Assembly: GCA_020345785.1 (NCBI GenBank)
Contig: CP070771.1
Span: forward strand, 555,697-568,671
DNA: 12,975 bases
Source of the DNA: Desulfobacterales bacterium
GTDB lineage: Bacteria > Desulfobacterota > Desulfobacteria > Desulfobacterales > JAFDCJ01
Direction of reading: 5' to 3'
Below are positions 1 through 6,479 of this stretch, piece by piece (position 1 is the stretch's first letter; the number at the start of each line of letters is the position of its first letter). Made by a program: the position numbers and the translations under genes. A model generated the notes under the pieces. It saw nothing but the letters and a program-made list of their open reading frames with translations. It made no database searches and was not told the DNA's origin.

Positions 1-387
1 CGCATAAAAATATCCTATGGCTCCGGTGGCATCCTGCAGTTCAAGATTGGTTACACCGGGTTGAACCACAGCGTAACGGCTTTCGGGATAGATTCCCAGA
101 ATTCGGTTCAGACGGGAAAGACAGATGATCAATCCTTGGTCGGCCACAATGGTGCCGCCCGACAGGTTGGTTCCAAATCCGCGCGGCACAAAGGCAACTC
201 CTGCGCGGCGGGCAGCGCGCACGACCCGGGCAACTTCATTGCCGTTGGCGGGAAAAACCACTACGCCGGGTTTACCCCTGGCCAAAGAGGCATCATAGGA
301 GTACAGTTCCGAGATGGTTCGAGACATCGAAACATGCGCTTTGCCGACAATGCTTTCCATCTCGCGAATAAGAGTATCCGATATCAT
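1..387 (-). CDS. glcD: GlcD-type FAD-linked oxidase (glycolate/D-lactate oxidase family), N-terminal part
   Basis: This is the first 129 codons of a gene that continues past the left edge. The translated N-terminus reads through a VVVFPANGNEVARVVRAARR stretch (residues about 42-61) and then PRGFGTNLSGG (about residues 68-78), the nucleotide-binding signature of the FAD_binding_4 domain in GlcD and D-lactate dehydrogenases. Enzymes of this family oxidise 2-hydroxy acids to 2-oxo acids and usually work with a partner FAD subunit (GlcE) and an iron-sulfur subunit (GlcF), which would lie outside the window. I chose ATG at 387 because a weak AGTGAG lies just upstream; an in-frame GTG at 396 is an alternative. 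The gene follows a CoA ester lyase and CoA ligase cluster with the same orientation, which favours glycolate or a related hydroxy acid. The substrate cannot be read from this fragment. Confidence 0.85.
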   Translation of the reverse strand, partial: MISDTLIREMESIVGKAHVSMSRTISELYSYDASLARGKPGVVVFPANGNEVARVVRAARRAGVAFVPRGFGTNLSGGTIVADQGLIICLSRLNRILGIYPESRYAVVQPGVTNLELQDATGAIGYFYA

Positions 388-407
388 TTCGCTCACTTTG
401 TTCTATT

Positions 408-415
408 ATTGTCTG
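408..415 (-). promoter_or_regulatory. CAGACAAT motif upstream of glcD, shared with the gntR promoter
   Basis: The minus strand carries CAGACAAT about 20 bases before the glcD start. The same 8-mer occurs on the plus strand at 10270-10277, in the leader of the FadR-type regulator. It is a candidate half-site for that regulator, but an 8-mer match is weak and could be chance. Confidence 0.2.
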
Positions 416-496
416 TTCAGGTTGATAATAAGACCAAAATTTACTATGCATAAAAAAAGTCCACCCCCACCCTCCGGCTTTTGCCAACATCATAGC

Positions 497-524
497 GGCA
501 CAAGGCACAAGGCGCAGGGTGCAA
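497..524. repeat. Four tandem 7-base units (GGCACAA type)
   Basis: The units read GGCACAA, GGCACAA, GGCGCAG and GGTGCAA in direct succession. They lie in non-coding DNA and look like one of the short, decaying intergenic repeats seen elsewhere in this window. Confidence 0.55.
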
Positions 525-897
525 GGAAAATAAGCCTGCAAAACCGGCAACGTGCTGCTTAATCGAGTTCAGGGCTTCACCCATCTGGCAGCTAATAAGG
601 CACCTGTCGCCAGGTTTCTTTTTTGCCCTTCTATTTCAATTTCAGATGCCCGGCCGGGATCATCGTCCTTTTGAAAATGGATCGCCGTCTTCACCTCGGC
701 ATCGGCGCACGCGAGCGCACGCATTTCATCCGATGACCTGAAAATCATTTTCCGAAACAAGCGAAAAGTCTTCCCGGGGTGTCTTGCTGAGCAGACATAT
801 AATTATGCCATCCTGCCTTTCTGCAGTTGTTGATAATAAAACAACGATTTCGGAAGCCGTGCGCGGCTGCCGTTAATCGGCCGGATGGGCCTTGCAG

Positions 898-1110
898 CTA
901 TTCCATCACAATCAGAACAGCATCTGCTTCCACTGCATCACCTTTTTTGCAGTTCACCTCTTTTACCGTACCGGATTCCTCGGCGACTATGGGCAACTCC
1001 ATTTTCATGGCCTCGATGATGACAACTTCTTCACCTTCTTGGACACTGTCACCTACATTTACCTTAACATCAATAACCTTTCCACCCATCGGCGATTTAA
1101 CTTCACTCAC
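898..1110 (-). CDS. Biotin carboxyl carrier protein (biotinyl domain), stand-alone
   Basis: This is a 70-residue biotin/lipoyl-attachment domain with nothing else fused. The biotinylation motif EAMKMEL is present, with the modified lysine at residue 36 of the protein as called, and the usual SPMGGKV start and SGTV turn flank it. It would carry the carboxyl group between the OadA carboxyltransferase and the membrane decarboxylase encoded just upstream; OadA here has no biotinyl domain of its own. I chose GTG at 1110. The upstream in-frame ATG at 1128 is poorly placed, because an AGGAGG sits inside its first codons and lies 8 bases before the GTG. The gene is separated from the oadG-like gene by about 500 bases of repeat-rich DNA, so it may have its own promoter. 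Confidence 0.9.
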   Translation of the reverse strand: MSEVKSPMGGKVIDVKVNVGDSVQEGEEVVIIEAMKMELPIVAEESGTVKEVNCKKGDAVEADAVLIVME

Positions 1111-1252
1111 GGCTGATTCCTCCTTCATCTTTATTAGTATTTTACAGCTAAGATACTACGCTTTTTCCGAGTCTGCACTCGGAAAAAGTTGCCCCTGGGG
1201 GGCAGTAAATTTATCGCAAAGTCACCTAAATGAGGGGTCGGGGTGTTTTTCT

Positions 1253-1328
1253 CGTCATGCCCGCGGAGGCGGGCATCCAGTCCACTCGGTACCGAATTTT
1301 CCGGATTCCTGCCTTCGCAGAAATGACG
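1253..1328. repeat. 76-base REP/MITE-like element with imperfect inverted ends
   Basis: The left end begins CGTCATGCCCGC and contains a 7-bp stem (1258-1264 with 1269-1275, loop GGAG). The right end carries TTCCTGCCTTCGCAG and finishes ATGACG, an imperfect inverted copy of the left end. Elements of this CGTCATNCCCGC...ATGACG shape are common dispersed repeats in many bacterial genomes. No open reading frame is inside, so it would need a transposase in trans if it is mobile. Confidence 0.65.
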
Positions 1329-1389
1329 GTCGATAGCGAATAAACTCCCCGACTGCTCAATTAAATAGATTTTCCGCCGCAGGCGGATC

Positions 1390-1541
1390 AGGTTTCAGGT
1401 GTCAGCTGATGGCCGCTCAAGTTTACCCGCCTTTGGAGGGTGCTCAGTTTGATCGAAATGGAGTCATGCCTGATACCTTAAACCTTATGCCCTAAACCAA
1501 GTTCCTTGCACCAGAAATCTGACACCTGACACCTGAAACCT
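1390..1541. repeat. Pair of perfect 16-base inverted repeats 120 bases apart
   Basis: AGGTTTCAGGTGTCAG at 1390-1405 is the exact reverse complement of CTGACACCTGAAACCT at 1526-1541. The right copy is preceded by an extra GACAC unit, so the core looks like a short iterated CTGACAC motif. It could be the ends of a small non-autonomous element or two insertions of one repeat. Confidence 0.6.
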
Positions 1542-1566
1542 TAAAAAAATCAAAGCAATCGGCAAC

Positions 1567-1586
1567 ATCGACAACAAATTGTCGAT
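1567..1586. repeat. 8-bp stem hairpin downstream of the oadG-like gene
   Basis: ATCGACAA (1567-1574) pairs with TTGTCGAT (1579-1586) over a 4-base loop. On the minus strand a run of seven T follows only about 18 bases later (1543-1549), so it is a weak candidate for an intrinsic terminator of the oad genes. Confidence 0.35.
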
Positions 1587-1627
1587 ACGGCGCTACTAAG
1601 CGCTTAGGCTTAGCCAAATTTAACCTT

Positions 1628-2107
1628 TCAGGCTTTTGCCGCCGTCTCTTTCTCTTCTAATTTCTTGACGGATCGCGAAATGATCGCCCCTGAGATGGAC
1701 ATGCCGATCAGAAGAAAAAGAAGCACGACAAAGACGCCAATATACCGCAATATAAGCGTTCCGATGATCCAGGTCCAATTGTCCTTTACAATGACGACCA
1801 CGGCGCCGTTCGCATCATCCTTGGAAATCGTGATGGAATGCCACTTCAGGCCTCCATCGTCCTCGATATAGGTGGCATCTTTCCAATTGCGGTATTTGAT
1901 ATCATTCAGTTGCGCTAGGGCCTCTTTATAGAACCGGAGAACCTCGTCATGGGTCTTCTTGGAGTTCAGCTCCAATCTTTTCTTGGTTTTACTGATCGGC
2001 TCTCCACCCGGAATGACCGGCGCACCTAAAAAGTCATCTGCCCGGGACCATCCGGATACAGATAAAAGCCAACATACAATGAGCGTTAACAATATGATCT
2101 TTTTCAT
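1628..2107 (-). CDS. OadG-position membrane protein with signal peptide and periplasmic domain
   Basis: The 159-residue product has an N-terminal signal peptide (residues 1-23, SRA/DDF cleavage likely), a soluble region of about 85 residues that should face the periplasm, one hydrophobic segment (about 113-143) and a short charged tail rich in Lys and Glu. The hydrophobic segment and its position directly after oadB fit the gamma subunit of the sodium-pumping decarboxylase, which is a small single-span protein. Typical OadG proteins lack the large N-terminal domain and have a longer cytoplasmic tail, so the identification rests mainly on context. The soluble part contains a DEVLRFYKEAL helix as seen in small periplasmic domains of unknown function. 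It lies 45 bases after oadB with an AAGG ribosome site, so it is very likely co-transcribed. I am sure of the gene and less sure of the subunit role. Confidence 0.7.
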   Translation of the reverse strand: MKKIILLTLIVCWLLSVSGWSRADDFLGAPVIPGGEPISKTKKRLELNSKKTHDEVLRFYKEALAQLNDIKYRNWKDATYIEDDGGLKWHSITISKDDANGAVVVIVKDNWTWIIGTLILRYIGVFVVLLFLLIGMSISGAIISRSVKKLEEKETAAKA

Positions 2108-2152
2108 TTTTTATGCCTTGTTGCTTTAGCGGCTGAACTTTTACAATGGCTG

Positions 2153-3298
2153 TTAGTCAAACATGGCAATAAACATGCCGGCCGCGGCAGCCGATCCAAT
2201 AACACCGGCCAGATTGGGCCCCATGGCATGCATGAGCAAATGGTTTGTCTTATCGTATTTCAAACCCTGAAGTTGGGATACCCGGGCTGCCATGGGAACG
2301 GCGGAAACTCCGGCCGAACCGATCAAGGGGTTGATCTTTTCTTTTAGGAAGAGATTCATGATCTTCACCGTGGCAATACCGCCGACGGTGCAGACGGCAA
2401 AGTCAATCAAGCCCAGACCGAAAATGAAAAGCGGTTTCCAGCTGAGGAAATTGTCGGCATGCATGGTCGCGCCGACCGAAACCCCCAGAAATATGGTCAC
2501 AATGTTCATTAATGCCCCCTGAGCCGTCTCGGTGAGCCGGCCGACAACCCCGCTTTCCTTCATCAGGTTGCCCAGCATGAACATGCCCATCAACGGCATG
2601 ACGGAGGGCACCAGGAGCGCAATAATGCCGGCCGTCACGAGGGGAAACAGGATTTTTTCCTGTCGGGAGACGGGCCGCAGCTGACGCATTCGGATCTTTC
2701 GTTCCTGGGGAGAAGTCATCCACTTCATGATGGCGGGCTGGATCAGAGGCACCATGGCCATGTAGGAATACGCCGCCAGCGCATTCGGGCCGAGCAACTG
2801 GGGCGCCAGGTGCTGGGTCAGATAGATGGTCGTGGGGCCGTCAGCACCGCCGATGATGCCCACCGATGCTGCTTCCTTGAGGGTAAAGCCGGCCAGCACT
2901 GTGCCTGTAAAGGTAATGAAAACACCTAATTGGGCGCCGGCGCCGACGATCAGCGTTTTGGGATTGGCAATCAGCGGACCAAAATCGGTCATGGCACCCA
3001 GTCCCAGGAAAATGACACAGGGAATCACCTCCCACTCCAGCCCGTAGTGATAAAAGATCTGCAGCAAATAGGCGTGGCCTTCGCGGGAGTGTCCCATCAA
3101 GGGCACAAGGGGAAAGTTGACGAGAAAAATCCCAAATCCAATGGGCAGCAGCAACAGGGGTTCATATTTTTTGGCGATGGCCAAATAGATAAAAAACGAG
3201 GCCACCGCCCACATGATGATGATTTTCCACTGGAAGTTGAATACTCCGGTCGTATAGAGGATGCCATTTAGCATATCCAATATTTCATTCGCGGTCAT
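2153..3298 (-). CDS. oadB: Sodium-translocating decarboxylase beta subunit (OadB/GcdB/MmdB family)
   Basis: This 381-residue integral membrane protein would decarboxylate carboxybiotin and move Na+ outward. The family signature GIIGGADGPTTIYLTQHL lies at residues 148-165; its Asp153 corresponds to the essential Asp in the GGADGP motif of known OadB proteins. AAYSYMAMVPLIQP (175-188) and MHAMGPNLAGVIGSA (356-370) are the other conserved membrane segments thought to line the ion path. It is about 50 residues shorter than Klebsiella OadB but in the normal range for the family. The ATG at 3298 has AAGG about 8 bases upstream, and the gap to oadA is only 18 bases, so the two are one transcription unit. 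The family also serves glutaconyl-CoA and methylmalonyl-CoA decarboxylases; the OadA partner next door favours oxaloacetate. Confidence 0.93.
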   Translation of the reverse strand: MTANEILDMLNGILYTTGVFNFQWKIIIMWAVASFFIYLAIAKKYEPLLLLPIGFGIFLVNFPLVPLMGHSREGHAYLLQIFYHYGLEWEVIPCVIFLGLGAMTDFGPLIANPKTLIVGAGAQLGVFITFTGTVLAGFTLKEAASVGIIGGADGPTTIYLTQHLAPQLLGPNALAAYSYMAMVPLIQPAIMKWMTSPQERKIRMRQLRPVSRQEKILFPLVTAGIIALLVPSVMPLMGMFMLGNLMKESGVVGRLTETAQGALMNIVTIFLGVSVGATMHADNFLSWKPLFIFGLGLIDFAVCTVGGIATVKIMNLFLKEKINPLIGSAGVSAVPMAARVSQLQGLKYDKTNHLLMHAMGPNLAGVIGSAAAAGMFIAMFD

Positions 3299-3316
3299 TG
3301 CGATACCTTATCCTTC

Positions 3317-4810
3317 TTACATGGTCATGCATACCTGCTCGATGGCGGCTGCCATGGCCTCATCTTCTTTACGGATATCTTCCAGGGTTTTGGGTTTAAC
3401 CGCCTGCGGCTTTTCTTCCAGACCGTATTTCCACTTAAGGAACTGCTCGCCGGTTGAAGGATAAAGCGCATAGATAAGCAGGTCAAAATCGTCTTTGGCC
3501 AAATCGCTGATCTTCTTCTTGTCTGCTTCCAGCTCGGGTTCCAAGTAATCGGCCGCCCGGCCCGTGACCGGTGTCTCGCCTCGTTTATAGCCTTTGAGCA
3601 CCTTTTTGCGCACTTCGGGATCCACCGGCGTGGGTGTTTTGCCATAAAGACCGTACACCAGATCCTTGACCTCGTTGGTCACCATTTTATACTTGCCGAA
3701 AAGCACATTGAGCACCGCCTGAACGCCTACAATTTGGCTGGTCGGCGTGACCAGCGGCGGGGTTCCCAGCTCTGTGCGCGTCACCGCCACTTCTCTGAAT
3801 ACCTCCGGCAGCCGATCAAGGGCTTTGGCCTCTTTGAGTTGGTTCACCAGATTGGAGAGCATTCCGCCGGGAACCTGATGGGCCAACACCCCGGTGTCGA
3901 TGACCGACATTTTGTGCTTAGCCAAATAATCCCGATACTTGGGAGCGATGGTTTCGATGAAATCTCCCAATTCGAGCAGCAGACCGAGGTCAAAACCAGG
4001 ATCGCGCTTTGTTCCGTATAAGGTCGCCACAATCGGCTCGATGGCAGGCTGTGAGGTCCTCAACGCAAAGGGCGCCAGGCAGGTGTCGACAATGTCCACG
4101 CCGGCTTTAATAGCCTCCAGATAAATCATGGAAGCCATGCCGCTGGTGTAATGGGTATGCAAATGGATCGGAATCGTGATCTCTTTTTTCAATTCCGTAA
4201 TAATCTTGGCGATATCAAAGGGGGACATGATGCCAGCCATATCCTTTAAGCAAAGCGAATCGGCTCCCATCGCCTGTATCTCTTTGGCCTTGGTCTTGTA
4301 GTACTCAAGGTTGAACACCTCTCCGCCCATTCGTCTCTCGGTCAGAGAATAACAGATGGTGCCCTGGAAATGCTTCCCATTGGCCTTGATCCGCTCCACC
4401 ACGGTCTCAAAATTTCGAAAATCATTGAGCGCATCAAATACCCTAAAAACGTCTATTCCGACCTCGCATGCTTTATCCACGAACAACCTGGCCACATCAT
4501 CCGCATAGTTGCGATACCCCACCAGATTTTGCCCTCTTAAAAGCATGGAGAACGGGGTTTTTTTGATATGGTTCTTCAAGGTGCGCACGCGCTCAAAGGG
4601 GTCCTCCGCCAAAAAACGATGCATCGAATCAAAGGTAGCTCCGCCCCAAACCTCCATGGCCCAGAATCCGACAGAATCCATCTTTTCCGCAATGGGAAGC
4701 ATATCCTCGGTCCTCATCCTTGTTGCCAACAAGGACTGATGACCATCTCTAAATGTGTTGTCTTGGATCTTAATGGGATTTTGGGGTCCCTCTTCCAGAA
4801 AATCATTCAT
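3317..4810 (-). CDS. oadA: Oxaloacetate decarboxylase alpha / pyruvate carboxylase B-type carboxyltransferase
   Basis: The 497-residue protein transfers a carboxyl group between oxaloacetate and biotin. Residues 14-300 form the carboxyltransferase barrel, starting with DNTFRDGHQSLLATRMRTED. By comparison with the 5S transcarboxylase and OadA, the metal and carbamate residues are Asp22, Lys189 in LCLKDMAG, and His218 and His220 in IHLHTHYTSG. The conserved carboxylase domain follows, with QVPGGMLSNLVNQLKE and TPPLVTPTSQIVG. The C-terminus ends without a biotinyl domain, which is encoded separately at 898-1110. A GGAGGTG lies just before ATG 4810. Context with oadB and an oadG-like gene argues for the sodium-pumping decarboxylase rather than a pyruvate carboxylase, though sequence alone does not separate the two, and the complex might run either way. 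Confidence 0.9.
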   Translation of the reverse strand: MNDFLEEGPQNPIKIQDNTFRDGHQSLLATRMRTEDMLPIAEKMDSVGFWAMEVWGGATFDSMHRFLAEDPFERVRTLKNHIKKTPFSMLLRGQNLVGYRNYADDVARLFVDKACEVGIDVFRVFDALNDFRNFETVVERIKANGKHFQGTICYSLTERRMGGEVFNLEYYKTKAKEIQAMGADSLCLKDMAGIMSPFDIAKIITELKKEITIPIHLHTHYTSGMASMIYLEAIKAGVDIVDTCLAPFALRTSQPAIEPIVATLYGTKRDPGFDLGLLLELGDFIETIAPKYRDYLAKHKMSVIDTGVLAHQVPGGMLSNLVNQLKEAKALDRLPEVFREVAVTRTELGTPPLVTPTSQIVGVQAVLNVLFGKYKMVTNEVKDLVYGLYGKTPTPVDPEVRKKVLKGYKRGETPVTGRAADYLEPELEADKKKISDLAKDDFDLLIYALYPSTGEQFLKWKYGLEEKPQAVKPKTLEDIRKEDEAMAAAIEQVCMTM

Positions 4811-4874
4811 GGTGCACCTCCATTATACTTAGGGTATATAGTTTCATATTGCCCGGAGAAATTGATTGATGCGT

Positions 4875-5162
4875 CTACTTAACTGAATTGCGTTTGCTCT
4901 GTATGGTGGCCTCTTTATCTCTTCGGTCATCCACCTTCAGATCAATGGTAATCCTCCGGGCGCCTTCATCAAGATGAGCCTGATGTACTTTTTTTACCAG
5001 GAGGAACAAAGCGTCCAAATCGGGAACTTCAATACAGGTGGACATCCCACCGATCTCATAATGATAACCGGATTCCTTGATGACCTCAATGCCCTTCTTG
5101 ACCAACCGGCTTAAGCTGGTGCCATCACCTATGGGAAATACCGATAGTTGTGCGAGGATCAT
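4875..5162 (-). CDS. MTH1187-family thiamine-binding protein (DUF77)
   Basis: The 95-residue product begins MILAQLSVFPIGDGTSLSRL and contains YEIGGMSTCIE and RRITIDLKVDDRRDK, the three conserved stretches of the MTH1187/YqgV family. These small ferredoxin-fold proteins bind thiamine or related molecules and form tetramers, but their cellular task is not settled. It is 64 bases upstream of oadA, with GGAGA before its ATG, so it may be part of the oad unit. The reason for keeping it here is unclear; it could buffer thiamine for a pyruvate-using TPP enzyme downstream in the pathway, which is inference. Confidence 0.85.
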   Translation of the reverse strand: MILAQLSVFPIGDGTSLSRLVKKGIEVIKESGYHYEIGGMSTCIEVPDLDALFLLVKKVHQAHLDEGARRITIDLKVDDRRDKEATIQSKRNSVK

Positions 5163-5198
5163 AGATATTCTCCAATAATCATGCCTTTTAAAAATAAA

Positions 5199-5231
5199 TT
5201 GTAATCATTCTGGAATTTAGAATTCTTACAA
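5199..5231. repeat. AT-rich inverted repeat, 13-base arms, before the thiamine-binding protein gene
   Basis: Arms 5199-5211 and 5219-5231 pair at 11 of 13 positions over a 7-base loop. On the minus strand the stem is followed by TTTATTTTT, so it could act as a weak terminator after the formyltransferase gene or as an operator for the downstream genes. Confidence 0.4.
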
Positions 5232-5243
5232 TCAAATTCAAAA

Positions 5244-5270
5244 TGCCTAAAGTGCCTAAAATGCCTAAAA
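5244..5270. repeat. Three tandem 9-base units (TGCCTAAAA type)
   Basis: TGCCTAAAG, TGCCTAAAA and TGCCTAAAA lie head to tail. Two related units occur at 11314-11331 in another intergenic gap, so this is a dispersed tandem motif of the genome. Confidence 0.6.
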
Positions 5271-5300
5271 TTAAGGAATCCTATCTAATTTAAAACTGAT

Positions 5301-5350
5301 GGAGCGAAGCGACTTCAATAAATATTCAATTTTCAATAGTCAATAGTCAT
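5301..5350. repeat. Dispersed 50-base intergenic repeat, copy 1
   Basis: This stretch matches 8725-8774 at 43 of 50 positions in the same orientation. It starts GGAGCGAAGCGAC and continues as an ATTCAATTTTCAATA-rich tract. It ends 16 bases from the stop codon of the formyltransferase gene, with a CCGGC/GCCGG mini-hairpin (5353-5365) in between. Confidence 0.7.
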
Positions 5351-5366
5351 TTCCGGCTTCGCCGGT

Positions 5367-6278
5367 TTACGTACCAAACCGCATGCCCACCTTCAATTCT
5401 ATTTCATCAGCCAATTTATCGGCATCCAGTTTAGCACCCTTTTCTGCCTTCATCTTGCCGATTTTCAGCGCCCCGCCGTTGAGAGCGACGACCACCTCTC
5501 CTCTACCGATTCTGATTACCTCCCCAGGTACACTTTCATGGACTGCCTCGATCAACTGCCCTTGGTAAAATTTAACATTCTGGCCTGCGAAGGTCGAATG
5601 TGCTCCCGGCTGAGGGTCACACCCCCGGATCAGATTATAGACCTCCCGGGCCGGTTTTGACCAATCAATCCCGGCATGTCGGTCGTCGCAGGGCGGCTCA
5701 TACGTCGCCAGTGCCTCATCCTGGGAGATTTTGGGGGCCTTGCCGTTTTTAATGAGATCTACTGCTTCGACAATGGCATCGATACCCATCGGAAACAGCT
5801 TATTGAAGTAAAGCGAACCCGTGGTGTCATCCGGTGCAATTTCTACTTCCTCCTGCAGAAGAATTGGACCGGTATCGATACCTTTGTCTACCCACAGGAT
5901 TGTCAGCCCCGTGCGGGTGTCGCCTTGGATAATGGCCCAATTGATTCCACTGGCTCCCCGATGTTTCGGCAGCAGTGAAGGGTGGTAACAGATGGTACCG
6001 ATGGAAGGAATTTCTAAAAGACTGTCCGGTATAATGTCGGTTACGAAGGCAAGAATAACCAGATTCGGCTTTAAGTTTAGGAATGCCTGCCGCACCTCAT
6101 CATCCTTCATGTGGTTGGGCTGAAAAACGGTCTTGCCTGAATTTTCGGCCAGGCTTTTCATGGCCTCACCCCGTTTGTCTTGCGGGCAGAAGACCCCGAC
6201 GATGTCCTCGCCTTTTTGGATAAGGGCATCCAAGGTCTTTTCCCCGAAAGGACCCTGACCAACCAGAATTATTCTCAT
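5367..6278 (-). CDS. Formyltransferase-family protein resembling the hydrolase domain of 10-formyl-THF dehydrogenase
   Basis: The 303-residue protein has the N-terminal formyltransferase fold (starts MRIILVGQGPFGEKTLDAL) and a C-terminal FMT-C-like beta domain (about 205-300). The motif CYHPSLLPKHRGASGINW (97-114) gives His99, and GIDTGPILLQ gives Asp135. Their spacing of 36 matches the His106/Asp142 pair of the hydrolase domain of 10-formyltetrahydrofolate dehydrogenase, and HPSLLP-HRGAS is shared with it. The Asn two residues before the His in methionyl-tRNA formyltransferase is Cys97 here, so it is unlikely to be the housekeeping Fmt. It probably releases formate from, or moves a formyl group of, 10-formyl-THF. 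GGAGG lies just before ATG 6278. It starts after the terminator that closes the CoA-ligase cluster, so it probably begins a new unit with the thiamine-binding and oad genes. Confidence 0.75.
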   Translation of the reverse strand: MRIILVGQGPFGEKTLDALIQKGEDIVGVFCPQDKRGEAMKSLAENSGKTVFQPNHMKDDEVRQAFLNLKPNLVILAFVTDIIPDSLLEIPSIGTICYHPSLLPKHRGASGINWAIIQGDTRTGLTILWVDKGIDTGPILLQEEVEIAPDDTTGSLYFNKLFPMGIDAIVEAVDLIKNGKAPKISQDEALATYEPPCDDRHAGIDWSKPAREVYNLIRGCDPQPGAHSTFAGQNVKFYQGQLIEAVHESVPGEVIRIGRGEVVVALNGGALKIGKMKAEKGAKLDADKLADEIELKVGMRFGT

Positions 6279-6360
6279 TATCCCTCCTACTTCCTCTCCA
6301 AACCGCTAAGATCACCAAAACAGTCATTAATCCGGTTTTCTATTACTGCTAGGCGATAGC

Positions 6361-6396
6361 AAAAGAGGCACAAAGAATTTCCAATCTTTATGCCTC
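6361..6396 (-). terminator. Intrinsic terminator after the CoA ester lyase gene
   Basis: On the minus strand GAGGCATAAAGA pairs with TCTTTGTGCCTC around an 8-base loop, a 12-bp stem with one G-U wobble, and TTTT follows directly. It lies about 85 bases after the stop codon of the CoA ester lyase and should end the sucC-like to lyase transcript. Confidence 0.8.
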
Positions 6397-6479
6397 CTGA
6401 TCAAGGACTTATGATAGCCACCGCGTTTCCCATGGTGCAGTCCATCAAAACCCTGCCAGGTTTGCAGACTGCCCCTGAA

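Larger units (their letters stand above)
388..897. other. Gene-poor gap between biotin carrier and glcD
   Basis: No convincing gene is seen. A 63-codon minus-strand frame (569-760) has only a TTG start and no ribosome site or recognisable motif. The gap holds four 7-base tandem units near 497-524, a small plus-strand stem-loop (ACCTG/CAGGT at 602-606 and 611-615) followed by a T-rich tract, and a hairpin with arms 826-831 and 840-845. The glcD promoter should lie in roughly 390-460, but no clear -35/-10 pair stands out. Confidence 0.6.
1111..1627. other. Repeat-rich non-coding gap between the oadG-like gene and the biotin carrier
   Basis: No gene is supported in these 517 bases. They hold a 76-base element with inverted ends (1253-1328), a small GC hairpin (CCGCC/GGCGG at 1374-1386), a pair of 16-base inverted repeats (1390-1405 and 1526-1541), an 8-bp stem hairpin (1567-1586) and a 12-base perfect palindrome (1596-1607). 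The gap looks like a landing place for small repeats, not a lost gene. Confidence 0.6.

Noticed and set aside
600..625. Stem ACCTG/CAGGT followed by TTTCTTTTTT on the plus strand as a terminator
   Set aside because: The stem has only five pairs and no plus-strand gene lies upstream, so it is noted only in the gap description.
569..760. 63-codon minus-strand frame between biotin carrier and glcD
   Set aside because: It begins with TTG, has no ribosome site and no recognisable motif. It may be a gene remnant, but nothing supports that.
827..1336. 169-codon plus-strand frame over the biotin carrier and a repeat
   Set aside because: It is low-complexity Ser/Thr/Phe sequence antisense to the biotin carrier, and its tail is a translated REP-like repeat.
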